From Variovorax sp. MHTC-1 (GTDB lineage: Bacteria; Pseudomonadota; Gammaproteobacteria; Burkholderiales; Burkholderiaceae_C): a stretch of DNA of 64,000 bases. The stretch is from positions 1-64,000 of the forward strand of contig NZ_RWKI01000014.1 of the NCBI RefSeq assembly GCF_003984645.1, in the 5' to 3' direction. The translations under genes were made by a program, and so were the position numbers. Shown here piece by piece: positions 7,269-15,571 of the stretch. A model generated the notes under the pieces. That model saw only the letters and a list, made by a program, of their open reading frames with translations. It made no database searches and was not told the origin of the DNA. The number at the start of each line of letters is the position of its first letter. The first letter of the stretch is position 1.

Positions 7269-9341
7269 ATGGAAGCCACCACACCCCGCCCCGGCCGCTG
7301 GCTCTGGCTCGCGACGCTGGGTCTCGCAAGCAGCTGCTTCTTGCTGCTCGTCGCCCGGCCGCTGCACGCGCAGCAAGCGACCGGCCCGCGCCTCGCGACC
7401 GAGAGCCCCTACTTCTTCGTCAAGAGCGACGATCCTTCGGTCGACCGGCTGCCGCTCAAGAGCACCGAGGTCGACGTGAAGATTTCGGGCGTGATCGCCG
7501 ACGTCCGGGTCACGCAGACCTACCGCAACGAGGGCTCGCGTGCGATCGAGGCGAAGTACGTGTTCCCGGGTTCGACCAGGGCCGCGGTCGGCGGCCTCAA
7601 CGTGCGGCTCGCCGACCGCCTGATCACCGCGCAGATCCGCGAGAAGCAGCAGGCGCGCATCGACTACGACGCCGCGAAGAAGGAAGGCAAGACCGCCGCG
7701 CTGCTGGAGCAGCACCTGCCCAATGTGTTCCAGATGAACGTCGCGAACATCCTGCCGGGCGATGACGTCAAGGTCGAGCTGCGCTACACCGAGCTGCTGG
7801 TGCCGCAGGCAGGCAACTACCAGTTCGTGTTTCCGACGGTCGTCGGCCCGCGCTACAACAGCCCGCAGTCGGCGAACAAGGACGCGAAGTGGGTGGCGCA
7901 GCCGACGCTGCGCGACGGCGTGGCGCCGAACGCCGCCTTCAAGCTCAAGATGGCGCTCGACACGCCGCTCGGCATCAAGGAAATCCGCTCGGCGACGCAT
8001 GCGATCGACATCCGGAAGACCAACGAGGATCAGCATGCCGACGTGGCGCTGACGCAGAGCGGCGAGCCCGCCAACAACCGCGACTTCGTGCTCGACTACC
8101 GTCTCGCCGGCGAGAAGATCGAATCCGGCCTGATGCTCTACAAGGGCCAGGGCGAGAACGCCGAGAACTTCTTCCTCGCGATGGTCGAGCCGCCCAAGTC
8201 GGTCGCGGCCAACACGATTCTCGGGCGCGACTACATCTTCGTGGTCGACATCTCGGGCTCGATGCACGGCTTTCCGCTCGACACGGCCAAGGCCGTCCTC
8301 GAAAGACTGATCGGCGGCCTGCGTCCGAGCGACACCTTCAACGTCCTGCTGTTCTCGGGCAGCAACAAGATGCTCTCGCCGCAATCGGTGCCGGCGACCC
8401 ACGCCAACATCGAGCAGGCCTTGTCCACCATCAGGAAGTACAACGGCAGCGGCAGCACCGAGCTGATCCCGGCGCTGAAGCGCGTCTATGCCGAGCCCAA
8501 GGCCGAGAACGTGTCGCGCACCGTGGTGGTCGTGACCGACGGCTACGTGACGGTCGAGCGCGAAGCCTTCGAGCTGGTGCGCAAGAACCTCGGCCGCGCC
8601 AACGTCTTCGCCTTCGGCATCGGCAGCTCGGTCAACCGCCACCTGATGGAAGGCCTGGCCCGCGCCGGCATGGGCGAGCCCTTCATCATCACCGATCCGG
8701 TACAGGCGCCCGAGCAGGCGGCGCGCTTCAAGCGCATGGTCGAGTCGCCCGTGCTCACCAACGTGAAAGCCACCTTCGGCGGCCTCGACGTGTACGACGT
8801 GGAGCCGCAGGTGCTGCCCGATGTGCTCGGCGAACGTCCGGTGATCGTGTTCGGCAAGTGGCGCGGCGAAGCCAAGGGCCGCGTCATCATCGAAGGCCAG
8901 AGCGCCGAAGGCCCATACCGCCAGGAACTGCGCATCGACAATGCGACGCGGCAGGACGCGGCCGCGCTGCGCAGCCTCTGGGCCCGCCACCGCATCGCGA
9001 GCCTGAGCGATCAAGAAGCGCTGGAAGGCGGCGATGCCTTCAAGCAGCGCATCACCGAGCTCGGCCTGCGCTACGGCCTGCTCACGCAATACACCAGCTT
9101 CATTGCGGTCGACAAGGTGGTGCGCAACGTGGCGCCGCAGGCGAGCACGAGTGTCGACCAGCCGCAGCCGCTGCCCAAGGGCGTGGGCGAGCTCGCGCTG
9201 GGCGAAGGCCAGAGCCTGGGCGTCGCAGTGCCGAGCACGCCCGAGCCCGAAACCCTGGGCGCGATCGCGATCGTGCTGTCGATGCTGGCCATGCTGCGCC
9301 GCCGCGCCCGGCGCCATGACAGCCGGCGCCTCACGGCTTGA
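7269..9341 (+). CDS. VIT/vWA domain protein with PEP-CTERM-like sorting tail
   Basis: This 690-residue secreted protein has a signal peptide (residues 1-34, ending ARPLHA). A VIT (inter-alpha-trypsin inhibitor) domain spans about 64-185, with VTQTYRNEGSRAIEAKYVFP and FQMNVANILPGDDV. A von Willebrand A domain spans about 320-500 with an intact MIDAS: DISGS at 327-331, T356 in SDTFNVLLFSG and D424 in VVTDG. The C-terminus is a textbook exosortase signal: TPEPETLG from ~657, a hydrophobic stretch (663-676), then RRRARR. The next gene encodes an exosortase, its probable processing enzyme. The start at 7269 places the signal peptide at the N-terminus. Likely role: a metal-dependent adhesion or scaffolding protein released or anchored at the envelope. 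The nearest analogue is the VIT/vWA target of marine proteobacterial sortases, but no LPXTG motif is present. Confidence 0.88.
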   Translation: MEATTPRPGRWLWLATLGLASSCFLLLVARPLHAQQATGPRLATESPYFFVKSDDPSVDRLPLKSTEVDVKISGVIADVRVTQTYRNEGSRAIEAKYVFPGSTRAAVGGLNVRLADRLITAQIREKQQARIDYDAAKKEGKTAALLEQHLPNVFQMNVANILPGDDVKVELRYTELLVPQAGNYQFVFPTVVGPRYNSPQSANKDAKWVAQPTLRDGVAPNAAFKLKMALDTPLGIKEIRSATHAIDIRKTNEDQHADVALTQSGEPANNRDFVLDYRLAGEKIESGLMLYKGQGENAENFFLAMVEPPKSVAANTILGRDYIFVVDISGSMHGFPLDTAKAVLERLIGGLRPSDTFNVLLFSGSNKMLSPQSVPATHANIEQALSTIRKYNGSGSTELIPALKRVYAEPKAENVSRTVVVVTDGYVTVEREAFELVRKNLGRANVFAFGIGSSVNRHLMEGLARAGMGEPFIITDPVQAPEQAARFKRMVESPVLTNVKATFGGLDVYDVEPQVLPDVLGERPVIVFGKWRGEAKGRVIIEGQSAEGPYRQELRIDNATRQDAAALRSLWARHRIASLSDQEALEGGDAFKQRITELGLRYGLLTQYTSFIAVDKVVRNVAPQASTSVDQPQPLPKGVGELALGEGQSLGVAVPSTPEPETLGAIAIVLSMLAMLRRRARRHDSRRLTA

Positions 9342-9351
9342 GGACCGCGAG

Positions 9352-10287
9352 ATGACGCTGGCTCGACTCGCCCAAACCCATCCCCGCGTCTTCGACTGGG
9401 GCATCCGGCTCGACCGCGCACCGGCCACCGCCTGGCTGGCGCTGCAGGCCGCCGCGCTGATGCCGACCTGGCTCTGGATGGCCCGGCGCCTGCGCGACGG
9501 CTCCGACGATCCACTCGGCCTGCTCGCGCTCGCGGCGCTGGCCGTGTTGGCCTGGAAGCTGCGGCATTCGCTGCGCGCCGCGCCCCGGCTCGGCTGGCTC
9601 GCGCTGGCGAGCGCCGGCACGCTGGCCGCGACCTTGCTGCGCACCGGGTCCGGCGTGGTGCCCGCGCTGCCGCCGCTCGCCGCCGGCTTGATCGCGGTCC
9701 TGGCGCTGGCCGCCGGCCTGCTGGCCTTCTTGCCCAGGCGCGTGGCGGTGCTGCCGGTTGTCGGCCTGGCGGTGCTCGCGCTGCCGCTGCTCTCCTCGCT
9801 GCAGTTTTATGCCGGCTATCCGCTGCGCGTGATCACGGCCGAGGCCAGCCGCTGGCTGCTGGCGCCGGGCTTCAGCGTGGCGCGCGAAGGCACCAGCCTG
9901 CTGGTCGACGGCCGGCTGGTGATCGTCGACGCGCCCTGCTCCGGCGTGCAGATGGTCTGGCTCGGCTACTTCACGGCCTGTGCCGTCGCGCTCTGGGCAC
10001 GGCGCGGCGACCGCAGCTTCCTGGCCCGGCTGCCCGCCGTGGGGCTGCTGGTACTGGGCGGCAATATCGCGCGCAACAGCGTGCTGGTCGGCTTCGAAGG
10101 CGCGGGCCTCGCGCTCGCGCCCTGGCTGCACGAGGCGCTCGGCCTGGCCGTGCTCGCGCTGGTGTGCGGCGGCATCGCTGGGGTGATGGCGCCGGCGCGC
10201 CGGCCGCAGGCGCGCTTCGTCTCCGCCGCCATCCCCGGCCTGATCACTTCCGCAGGAGCTCGCCGTGTCGACACCGCTCTTTCTTGA
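9352..10287 (+). CDS. Exosortase (Xrt family, dedicated subtype)
   Basis: This is a 311-residue polytopic inner-membrane protein with about eight hydrophobic helices. The exosortase/archaeosortase active-site residues are visible: C196 in DAPCSGVQM, R241 in GGNIARNSVL and H260 in WLHEALGL. The family cleaves PEP-CTERM-type tails at the membrane and transfers or releases the substrate. ATG 9352 was chosen over ATG 9316 because a GAGG ribosome site lies 8 nt upstream. It directly follows the gene for its probable substrate and overlaps the EpsI-like gene by 23 nt. The subtype cannot be named from sequence alone. It is separate from the EPS-linked EpsH/XrtA type, since no polysaccharide genes are nearby. 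Confidence 0.85.
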   Translation: MTLARLAQTHPRVFDWGIRLDRAPATAWLALQAAALMPTWLWMARRLRDGSDDPLGLLALAALAVLAWKLRHSLRAAPRLGWLALASAGTLAATLLRTGSGVVPALPPLAAGLIAVLALAAGLLAFLPRRVAVLPVVGLAVLALPLLSSLQFYAGYPLRVITAEASRWLLAPGFSVAREGTSLLVDGRLVIVDAPCSGVQMVWLGYFTACAVALWARRGDRSFLARLPAVGLLVLGGNIARNSVLVGFEGAGLALAPWLHEALGLAVLALVCGGIAGVMAPARRPQARFVSAAIPGLITSAGARRVDTALS

Positions 10288-10840
10288 ACGCTTCTTTGCC
10301 AACCGATTCGTCAACCGCATTGCGCACAAGGCGGTCTTCGCCTTGGTCATGGGGCTGTGCCTCGTCTGGTCGGCTGCCTTCGCGCTGCGCCCGCAAGCCG
10401 CGCCGGCCAGGACCGCGAGCTTTCACGAATGGCCCAGCCAATGGGACGGCGCCGCGCTGCGCCCGCTGGCCCTGAGCGAAGTCGAGCGGCGTTTCGCCGA
10501 GCGCTTTCCCGGCGCGATCGCGCGCCTGACCGACGGCCGGCAGACGCTGGTGCTGCGCGAGGTCAACGCGCCCACCCGCATGCTGCATCCGGCCGCCGAC
10601 TGCTACCGCGCTCTCGGCTATCGCATCGAGCGCGAGCACCTTTCGCGCGATGCCCAGGGCCGACTGTGGCGTTGTTTCATCACCGAAGGCCCCGGTGCGC
10701 AAAAGTTGCGCGTTTGCGAGCGCATCGTCGACGCCGAAGGTGCGGCTTTCACCGACACTTCAGCTTGGTACTGGGCCGCAGCGAGCGGCCGATCCCGCGG
10801 CCCGTGGCAGGCTGTGACCCTGGCAAGACCGATCGAGTGA
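10265..10840 (+). CDS. EpsI-like exosortase-associated protein
   Basis: This 191-residue protein starts with GTG 10265 after a clear AGGAG site and overlaps the exosortase gene by 23 nt. One membrane helix (~23-42) precedes a periplasmic domain. The segment HPAADCYRALGYRIE (H108, C113) resembles the conserved H-P-x-x-x-C...G segment of EpsI proteins, and YWAAASGRSRGPW resembles their YWY region. EpsI proteins are regular partners of exosortases and are usually fused to or encoded beside them; their biochemical role is unsettled. Similarity here is motif-level only, so this could be a diverged EpsI or a specific accessory of this exosortase subtype. Confidence 0.7.
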   Translation: MSTPLFLERFFANRFVNRIAHKAVFALVMGLCLVWSAAFALRPQAAPARTASFHEWPSQWDGAALRPLALSEVERRFAERFPGAIARLTDGRQTLVLREVNAPTRMLHPAADCYRALGYRIEREHLSRDAQGRLWRCFITEGPGAQKLRVCERIVDAEGAAFTDTSAWYWAAASGRSRGPWQAVTLARPIE

Positions 10841-10851
10841 GAGACATTTTT

Positions 10852-12123
10852 TTGAAGAAGGCGCTGCTCTACCTGCTTTTTGCGGTTCTGGCCCTGGTTC
10901 TGACAACCGTGGTGGCCATCTACCTGGTCGTGAAACTGGCGCTCGCGCCCGGCCCCGACGAGTGGCCGACCCGCGTCAAGACCGGCCCCTTCAGCCTCGA
11001 CGTCGGCGTTCCCACGGCGATCCGCCTCGCCACCTCCTCGTGGTTCGCGCCCTGGCTCGACGGCCACTCGCTGGCCACGCGCCATGGCGTCGTCCGCTTC
11101 GGCTGGAACGAGCCCGCCGCCACGCTCGAACTTCGCTGCGCGCCCTGCAGCGCCTCGGTGCCGGCGCTCGGCAGCGCGCCGATCCGGCTCGACAGCCTGC
11201 TGGTCACGGCGCGGCGCGACGCCGGCTCGCTCAACGGCACGATCGAAGTCGCACCGGCCGCGACCACGGTGTCCACGGTGGCGGGCGACAACGTGCTGCG
11301 CGCACGCTGGGACGGCCGGCTCACGCAGAAGACCCTGCAGCTGCACATCGATGCGCCCGAGGCCCCGATCGCGCGCTGGTACACAGTGCTGGCGCCCGAG
11401 CTGCCCGAGCTGCAGAAGGCACGCATCGGCGGCACGCTGAGCCTGCGCGCGCAGGTCGATCTGCCGGCCGGCAGCTTCTCGCTGCACCCCCGCATCGCGC
11501 AGTTCACGGTCGAGGGCCTGGGCACCGAGGCCATGCTCAACACCCGCAGCAGCTGCGGTGCGCCCGCCCGGCTGGCCAACGACAGCTGGCTCGCGCGCGC
11601 CGTGATCGCGGCCGAAGACCAGCGCTTCTTCAGCCACCCCGGCTACGACCTGGCCGAGCTCACCGCCTCGATCGACACCAACCAGAAGGCCGGCCAGGTG
11701 GAGCGCGGCGGCAGCACGCTCACGCAGCAGCTCGCGCGGCTGCTCGCGGCCGGCAGCGAACGCAGCGCCGATCGCAAGCTGCGCGAATTGCTCTATGCGG
11801 TCGAGATGGAGCAGACCCTGGGCAAGGCGCGCATCCTGCAGCTCTACCTCGACAACGCGCCCTGGGGCCGCGATCTCTGCGGCGCCGAGGCCGCGGCGCG
11901 CCGCTACTTCAAGCGCAGCGCGCGCAACCTCGAGCCGGCCCAGGCGGTCTGGCTGGCCGCGATGCTGACCAATCCGGGCCTGGCGGTCGAGAAGTGGCAG
12001 CGCGAGGGCAAGATCGACAGCGAGCGCGCCAGGTCGGTGGCCGAGGGCATGCGGGGCATCACGCGGTACCAGCGCGAGGCGCTGATCAAGAACGTGGCCA
12101 ACGCGCGCTTCGCGCCACCCTGA
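10852..12123 (+). CDS. Monofunctional GT51 peptidoglycan glycosyltransferase with large N-terminal domain
   Basis: A signal-anchor helix (residues ~3-27) is followed by a ~220-residue beta-rich domain that I do not recognise, somewhat AsmA-like. The GT51 transglycosylase domain then shows catalytic E255 in AAEDQRFFSHPG, RGGSTLTQQLAR, and the conserved E318 region with ILQLYLDNAPWG. There is no transpeptidase domain. It differs from MtgA by the long N-terminal region. TTG 10852, with GAGTGAGAG upstream, is the preferred start; GTG 10837, overlapping the previous stop, is the alternative. It is the last gene of the VIT/exosortase operon, which suggests that surface sorting is coupled to local glycan synthesis. 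That link is inference. Confidence 0.8.
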   Translation: MKKALLYLLFAVLALVLTTVVAIYLVVKLALAPGPDEWPTRVKTGPFSLDVGVPTAIRLATSSWFAPWLDGHSLATRHGVVRFGWNEPAATLELRCAPCSASVPALGSAPIRLDSLLVTARRDAGSLNGTIEVAPAATTVSTVAGDNVLRARWDGRLTQKTLQLHIDAPEAPIARWYTVLAPELPELQKARIGGTLSLRAQVDLPAGSFSLHPRIAQFTVEGLGTEAMLNTRSSCGAPARLANDSWLARAVIAAEDQRFFSHPGYDLAELTASIDTNQKAGQVERGGSTLTQQLARLLAAGSERSADRKLRELLYAVEMEQTLGKARILQLYLDNAPWGRDLCGAEAAARRYFKRSARNLEPAQAVWLAAMLTNPGLAVEKWQREGKIDSERARSVAEGMRGITRYQREALIKNVANARFAPP

Positions 12124-12194
12124 AGCGAGCAGCCGGGCGCCGGCCGGCAGCCCCACCCCTGACGCGGTCTCCGCTCCGTGCCACCATGGGCTGC

Positions 12195-13097
12195 ATGAGC
12201 ACTTCGAATACCTCACGCACCCCTCACCATGTCGAGCCCGTGACGCTGGCCCAGCCGCGCGGCATCGACCAGATCGTCGCCGGTGTCTCCACCAGCGACG
12301 GCGACGGCGTCAAGCTCACGCGCGTGTTGCAGCAGACGCTGCAGCAGCGGCTCGACCCCTACCTGATGCTCGACGCCTTCGGCAGCGACAACCCGGGCGA
12401 GTACATCGGCGGCTTTCCGAGCCATCCGCACCGCGGCTTCGAAACAGTGACTTACATGATCGCGGGCCGCATGCGACACCGCGACAGCGAAGGCCACGAA
12501 GGCCTGCTGGAAAGCGGCGGCGTGCAGTGGATGACGGCCGGCCGCGGCCTCGTGCACAGCGAGGTGCCCGAACAGGAAGAGGGACTGATGGAAGGCTTCC
12601 AGCTCTGGCTCAATCTGCCCGCCAAGGACAAGATGCGCAAACCCTGGTATCGCGACGTCCAGAGCGACGAGATTCCCGAGTTCCGCACACCGGCCGGCGT
12701 GCACGTGCGCGTGATCGCGGGCGAAAGCCACGGCATCCAGGGCGCGGTACAGCGCGAGCACACCGAGCCGCTCTACCTCGATCTCACGCTGCCGCCCGGT
12801 GCCGAGTTCGCCCAGCCGCTGTCGCCCGACCGCAATGCGCTGCTCTACGTGTTTCGCGAATCGCTCTTCATCGGGAGCAGCGAGATCCCGACCAAGCGCA
12901 TGGCGATCCTCGCCAACGATTCCGAAAGCGACGGCGTGCTGCTGCATGCGCCCGCTTCCAACCACAGTCCGGCGCGCGTGCTGCTGATCGCGGGCAAGCC
13001 CCTGCACGAGCCGATCGCGCAATACGGCCCTTTCGTCATGAACACGCGCGAGCAGCTGACGCAGGCCGTGCACGACTTCCAGAGCGGCAAGTTGTAG
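12195..13097 (+). CDS. Pirin family protein
   Basis: This is a 300-residue bicupin of the pirin family. The N-terminal cupin shows the conserved metal-binding run GGFPSHPHRGFETVTYM and the second-half ligands in GRGLVHSEVP. The C-terminal pirin domain (~185-290) follows. Pirins are cytoplasmic iron-binding proteins; bacterial members act as quercetinases or as redox-linked regulators, and which applies here cannot be told. The start at 12195 was chosen; ATG 12186 is in frame and equally possible. It stands alone, 71 bp after the GT51 gene. Confidence 0.88.
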   Translation: MSTSNTSRTPHHVEPVTLAQPRGIDQIVAGVSTSDGDGVKLTRVLQQTLQQRLDPYLMLDAFGSDNPGEYIGGFPSHPHRGFETVTYMIAGRMRHRDSEGHEGLLESGGVQWMTAGRGLVHSEVPEQEEGLMEGFQLWLNLPAKDKMRKPWYRDVQSDEIPEFRTPAGVHVRVIAGESHGIQGAVQREHTEPLYLDLTLPPGAEFAQPLSPDRNALLYVFRESLFIGSSEIPTKRMAILANDSESDGVLLHAPASNHSPARVLLIAGKPLHEPIAQYGPFVMNTREQLTQAVHDFQSGKL

Positions 13098-13306
13098 CTC
13101 TCCCCCCAGGCTCCCCCCACTTCGTGTGGTCCGCCAACCCCCTCGCCCGGGGGCACCACCAGCGGCCCGGCGAAGCCGGTTCCGCGGTGTTCCACGAACG
13201 GGCCGCGCTACGCGCGCCGCGGTTTGCCGCTGCACGGACTTGTAGTCGTGCGCCTACGGCAGCTCGCGTTCGGCACGGTGCTGCGCGGGGCAACCGCTCT
13301 GCTTAG
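13098..13306 (+). repeat. Non-coding spacer with candidate family-specific interspersed repeat
   Basis: This 209-bp spacer holds no gene. It contains C-rich runs, the small inverted repeat CCCCCTCGCCCGGGGGC (~13159-13155 region, around 13140-13160), and the string AGCGGCCCGGCGAAGCCGG followed by TTCCGCGGTG. I associate this composition with short intergenic repeats scattered through Comamonadaceae genomes. That recollection is from general knowledge and has not been checked. No promoter for the downstream gene is evident. Confidence 0.35.
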
Positions 13307-14386
13307 ATGGCATCAATGACCGAAGTCCGCAAGGGCCAGGCGCCGCCCACGCTCGAACGCGCCGAATTCCACGAGCGCTTCATGCAGTCCTACCGGGACC
13401 CCGCTTTCCAGGCCGAGGCCGAAGCGCTCGATCGCATCGAAGTCATCGCGTGGGAGGCCTACCAGGAAAGCCGCAAGGCGCCGGTGACGCGCAAGGCCGG
13501 CCCCGGCTATGCGGACCCCGACTACGAGCTCTCGGTCGACTGGCTCGAGGCCAAGGCGCGCATCGAGCGCGCACAGGCCGCATGGAGCAGGCCGGAGACA
13601 AGATCGCGCGTGCTGCTCGTCAACGGCTCGCCGCGCAACGACGGCACCTGCCCCGGCGAGATCTCGAAGACGCATCGCCTGCTGCAGCTCGCCAGGCCGG
13701 TGCTCGAAGACGAGCAGATCGATTGCGATGTGCTCGACCTGAGCCTGCTCACCTCCGAGTACGGACGCCAGATCCACCCCTGCAAAGGCTGCGTCTCGAC
13801 CGCCATGCCGCTGTGCCACTGGCCCTGCAGCTGCTACCCCAATCATTCGCTGCGGCAGACCGGCGACTGGATGAACGAGATCTACGAACGCTGGGTGGCC
13901 GCGCACGGCGTGATCCTCTTCACCCCGACGCACTGGTACCAGGCAAGCAGCCCGCTCAAGCTCATGGCCGATCGACTGGTCTGCGCCGACGGCGGCAATC
14001 CAGACCCCACCTCGACCCATGGCAAGAAGCCGGACGAGGCCAAGGCGATCGAACTCAAGGGCTGGGACTATCCCAAGCACCTGGCGGGCCGCGCCTACGG
14101 CCTCGTGGTGCACGGCGACGTCGCCGGCGTCGAGAACCTGCGCCGCAATCTCAGCGACTGGCTCGACTGGATGGGCCTGGTCGATGCCGGCACCCAAGCG
14201 CGGCTGGACCGCTACATCGGCTACTACGCCCCTTACGCGACCAGCCACAACGCACTCGACGAGGACACTGGGGTGCAGGAAGAAGTGCGCAACGTCGCGC
14301 GTGCGGTTGCCCGCGCGGTGGGCCAGTTGCGCGCGGGCCGGCTCGAGGTGCCCGATGCCGGCCTGGCGCCGCCGCGGCCGAAGTAG
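13307..14386 (+). CDS. Flavodoxin-fold NAD(P)H-dependent FMN reductase family protein
   Basis: This is a 359-residue protein. An N-terminal ~90-residue helical extension precedes a flavodoxin-like domain with the phosphate-binding loop LLVNGSPRNDGTCPG and the substrate-side run LFTPTHWYQASSPLKLMADR. A cysteine-rich segment (PCKGCVSTAMPLCHWPCSC) is typical of the iron-sulphur flavoprotein-like or multimeric flavodoxin group. It probably reduces quinones or other small acceptors with FMN. ATG 13307 is used; ATG 13316 is a close alternative. It is a single gene with no operon partner. Confidence 0.78.
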   Translation: MASMTEVRKGQAPPTLERAEFHERFMQSYRDPAFQAEAEALDRIEVIAWEAYQESRKAPVTRKAGPGYADPDYELSVDWLEAKARIERAQAAWSRPETRSRVLLVNGSPRNDGTCPGEISKTHRLLQLARPVLEDEQIDCDVLDLSLLTSEYGRQIHPCKGCVSTAMPLCHWPCSCYPNHSLRQTGDWMNEIYERWVAAHGVILFTPTHWYQASSPLKLMADRLVCADGGNPDPTSTHGKKPDEAKAIELKGWDYPKHLAGRAYGLVVHGDVAGVENLRRNLSDWLDWMGLVDAGTQARLDRYIGYYAPYATSHNALDEDTGVQEEVRNVARAVARAVGQLRAGRLEVPDAGLAPPRPK

Positions 14387-14526
14387 CGCGCCCCGGGCTG
14401 CTACGCGCCGAAATCTTTCTTTACGCGGGCACAACGCAGAGCGTACGGCCGGGATACAGAGCGCTTCGACACTTCCTCTCACCTGCTGCCCATCGGCGGC
14501 GGGCTTCTTCGAAAGGAAGCACTCTC

Positions 14527-15081
14527 ATGATTTCGTCTCGTCAAAGGCTTCTCCTGGCCGGCCTGCTCGCCTCTGCCACTTTCGCCTCGTCCGGTGCTTT
14601 CGCCCAGGCGCCCCTCACGGCGCCGGCGCCGCCGGCCGCCGAGGCACAGGTGGGCGCCTCCAAGGCCCCGGCGCAAGCCAAGCGCATGGACCGCGCCAAG
14701 CGCTTCGAGCGCATGCAAGCCCATCGCGCCGAGCGCCTGGCCGCGCTGAAGCAGAAGCTGCAGCTCACCCCGGCCCAGGAAGGCGCGTGGAGCAACTTCG
14801 CGACGGCGCAACAGCCGCCGGCCCGCGCCGCCGGCCAAGGCCGCCCGGACCGCGCCGAGCTGGCCAAGATGACGACGCCGCAGCGCCTGGATCTGATGCA
14901 GACGCGCCACGCGGAACGCAGCGCGAGGTTCGCCAAGCGCATCGATGCCACGCGCAGCTTCTATGCGGCGCTCACGCCCGAGCAGCAGAAGACCTTCGAT
15001 GCGGAAGGCATGCGCTTCGGCCATCGCGGACACGGCCACCGCCACCATGGCCATGGCCATGGCGAGCCTGCCAAGAGCTAG
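14527..15081 (+). CDS. Periplasmic Spy/CpxP-like LTxxQ protein with His-rich tail
   Basis: This 184-residue protein has a signal peptide (1-26, ending SGAFA) and is helical and strongly basic. It contains two LTxxQ motifs (LQLTPAQEGAW and ALTPEQQKTF), the hallmark of the Spy/CpxP periplasmic chaperone family. The C-terminus is a histidine cluster (GHGHRHHGHGHG) that could bind Ni, Cu or Zn. ATG 14527 follows an AAGGA site. Members act as ATP-independent chaperones or metal/stress sensors in the periplasm. A bidirectional terminator follows at 15098-15127. Confidence 0.82.
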   Translation: MISSRQRLLLAGLLASATFASSGAFAQAPLTAPAPPAAEAQVGASKAPAQAKRMDRAKRFERMQAHRAERLAALKQKLQLTPAQEGAWSNFATAQQPPARAAGQGRPDRAELAKMTTPQRLDLMQTRHAERSARFAKRIDATRSFYAALTPEQQKTFDAEGMRFGHRGHGHRHHGHGHGEPAKS

Positions 15082-15097
15082 GCGATCCACGCACACG

Positions 15098-15127
15098 AAA
15101 AAGCCCGCATCGCTGCGGGCTTTTTTT
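15098..15127. terminator. Bidirectional intrinsic terminator
   Basis: A 12-bp stem (AAAAAGCCCGCA / TGCGGGCTTTTT) with a TCGC tetraloop is flanked by A and T tracts. It separates the convergent Spy-like gene and the secreted protein at 15143-15571 and can serve both. Confidence 0.9.
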
Positions 15128-15142
15128 GTGCTCGGCTCGCAC

Positions 15143-15571
15143 CTATTGCGGCGTTCCGGTCTTGTTCGTCGGGTTGGTTGGGACTTCCGGACGCTCGCCC
15201 TTTTCGCCGAAGCGGGGCTTGACCTTGCGCGCCTGCTGGCTCACGTCCGTGCGCGACTGTTCGCCGGTCGGCCTCGGCATTGCGTTGGGCTGGCTGTTCA
15301 CCGTCGTGGTCGCCTCGCCTTTCGGCACCGGGTTGTTGGCGTTGTTGCGGTTGTGGGCGCGTGCCTCGGACTTCACGGCGTCACGCGATGCCGGATCGCT
15401 GCCGTCGGGCCGCTGGGTCGGATTGGCGACGCCTGCCGGCGTCTTGGTGCTGGCCTGGCCGCCCTTGGCCGGGTCGGGCTGGGCCGGTATCGAGGTAGTC
15501 TGTGCGATGGTGGCGCCCGCGAAGCCCATCAGGCCGGCGAGTGCCGTGGCGGCAATGAAACCATGCTTCAT
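15143..15571 (-). CDS. Small secreted protein of unknown function
   Basis: This 142-residue protein has a clear signal peptide (1-23, ending GATIAQ). The mature part is low-complexity and hydrophilic, rich in Pro, Thr, Asn, Lys and Arg (segments such as NRNNANNPVPKGE), without cysteines or recognisable domains, and is probably disordered. It shares the bidirectional terminator with the Spy-like gene. I do not recognise a family. Confidence 0.65.
   Translation of the reverse strand: MKHGFIAATALAGLMGFAGATIAQTTSIPAQPDPAKGGQASTKTPAGVANPTQRPDGSDPASRDAVKSEARAHNRNNANNPVPKGEATTTVNSQPNAMPRPTGEQSRTDVSQQARKVKPRFGEKGERPEVPTNPTNKTGTPQ

Noticed and set aside
7269..10287. A classical class C/D sortase with LPXTG substrate
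   Set aside because: No LPXTG motif is in the VIT/vWA protein and the adjacent enzyme is a polytopic Cys-Arg-His exosortase, not a single-pass sortase.
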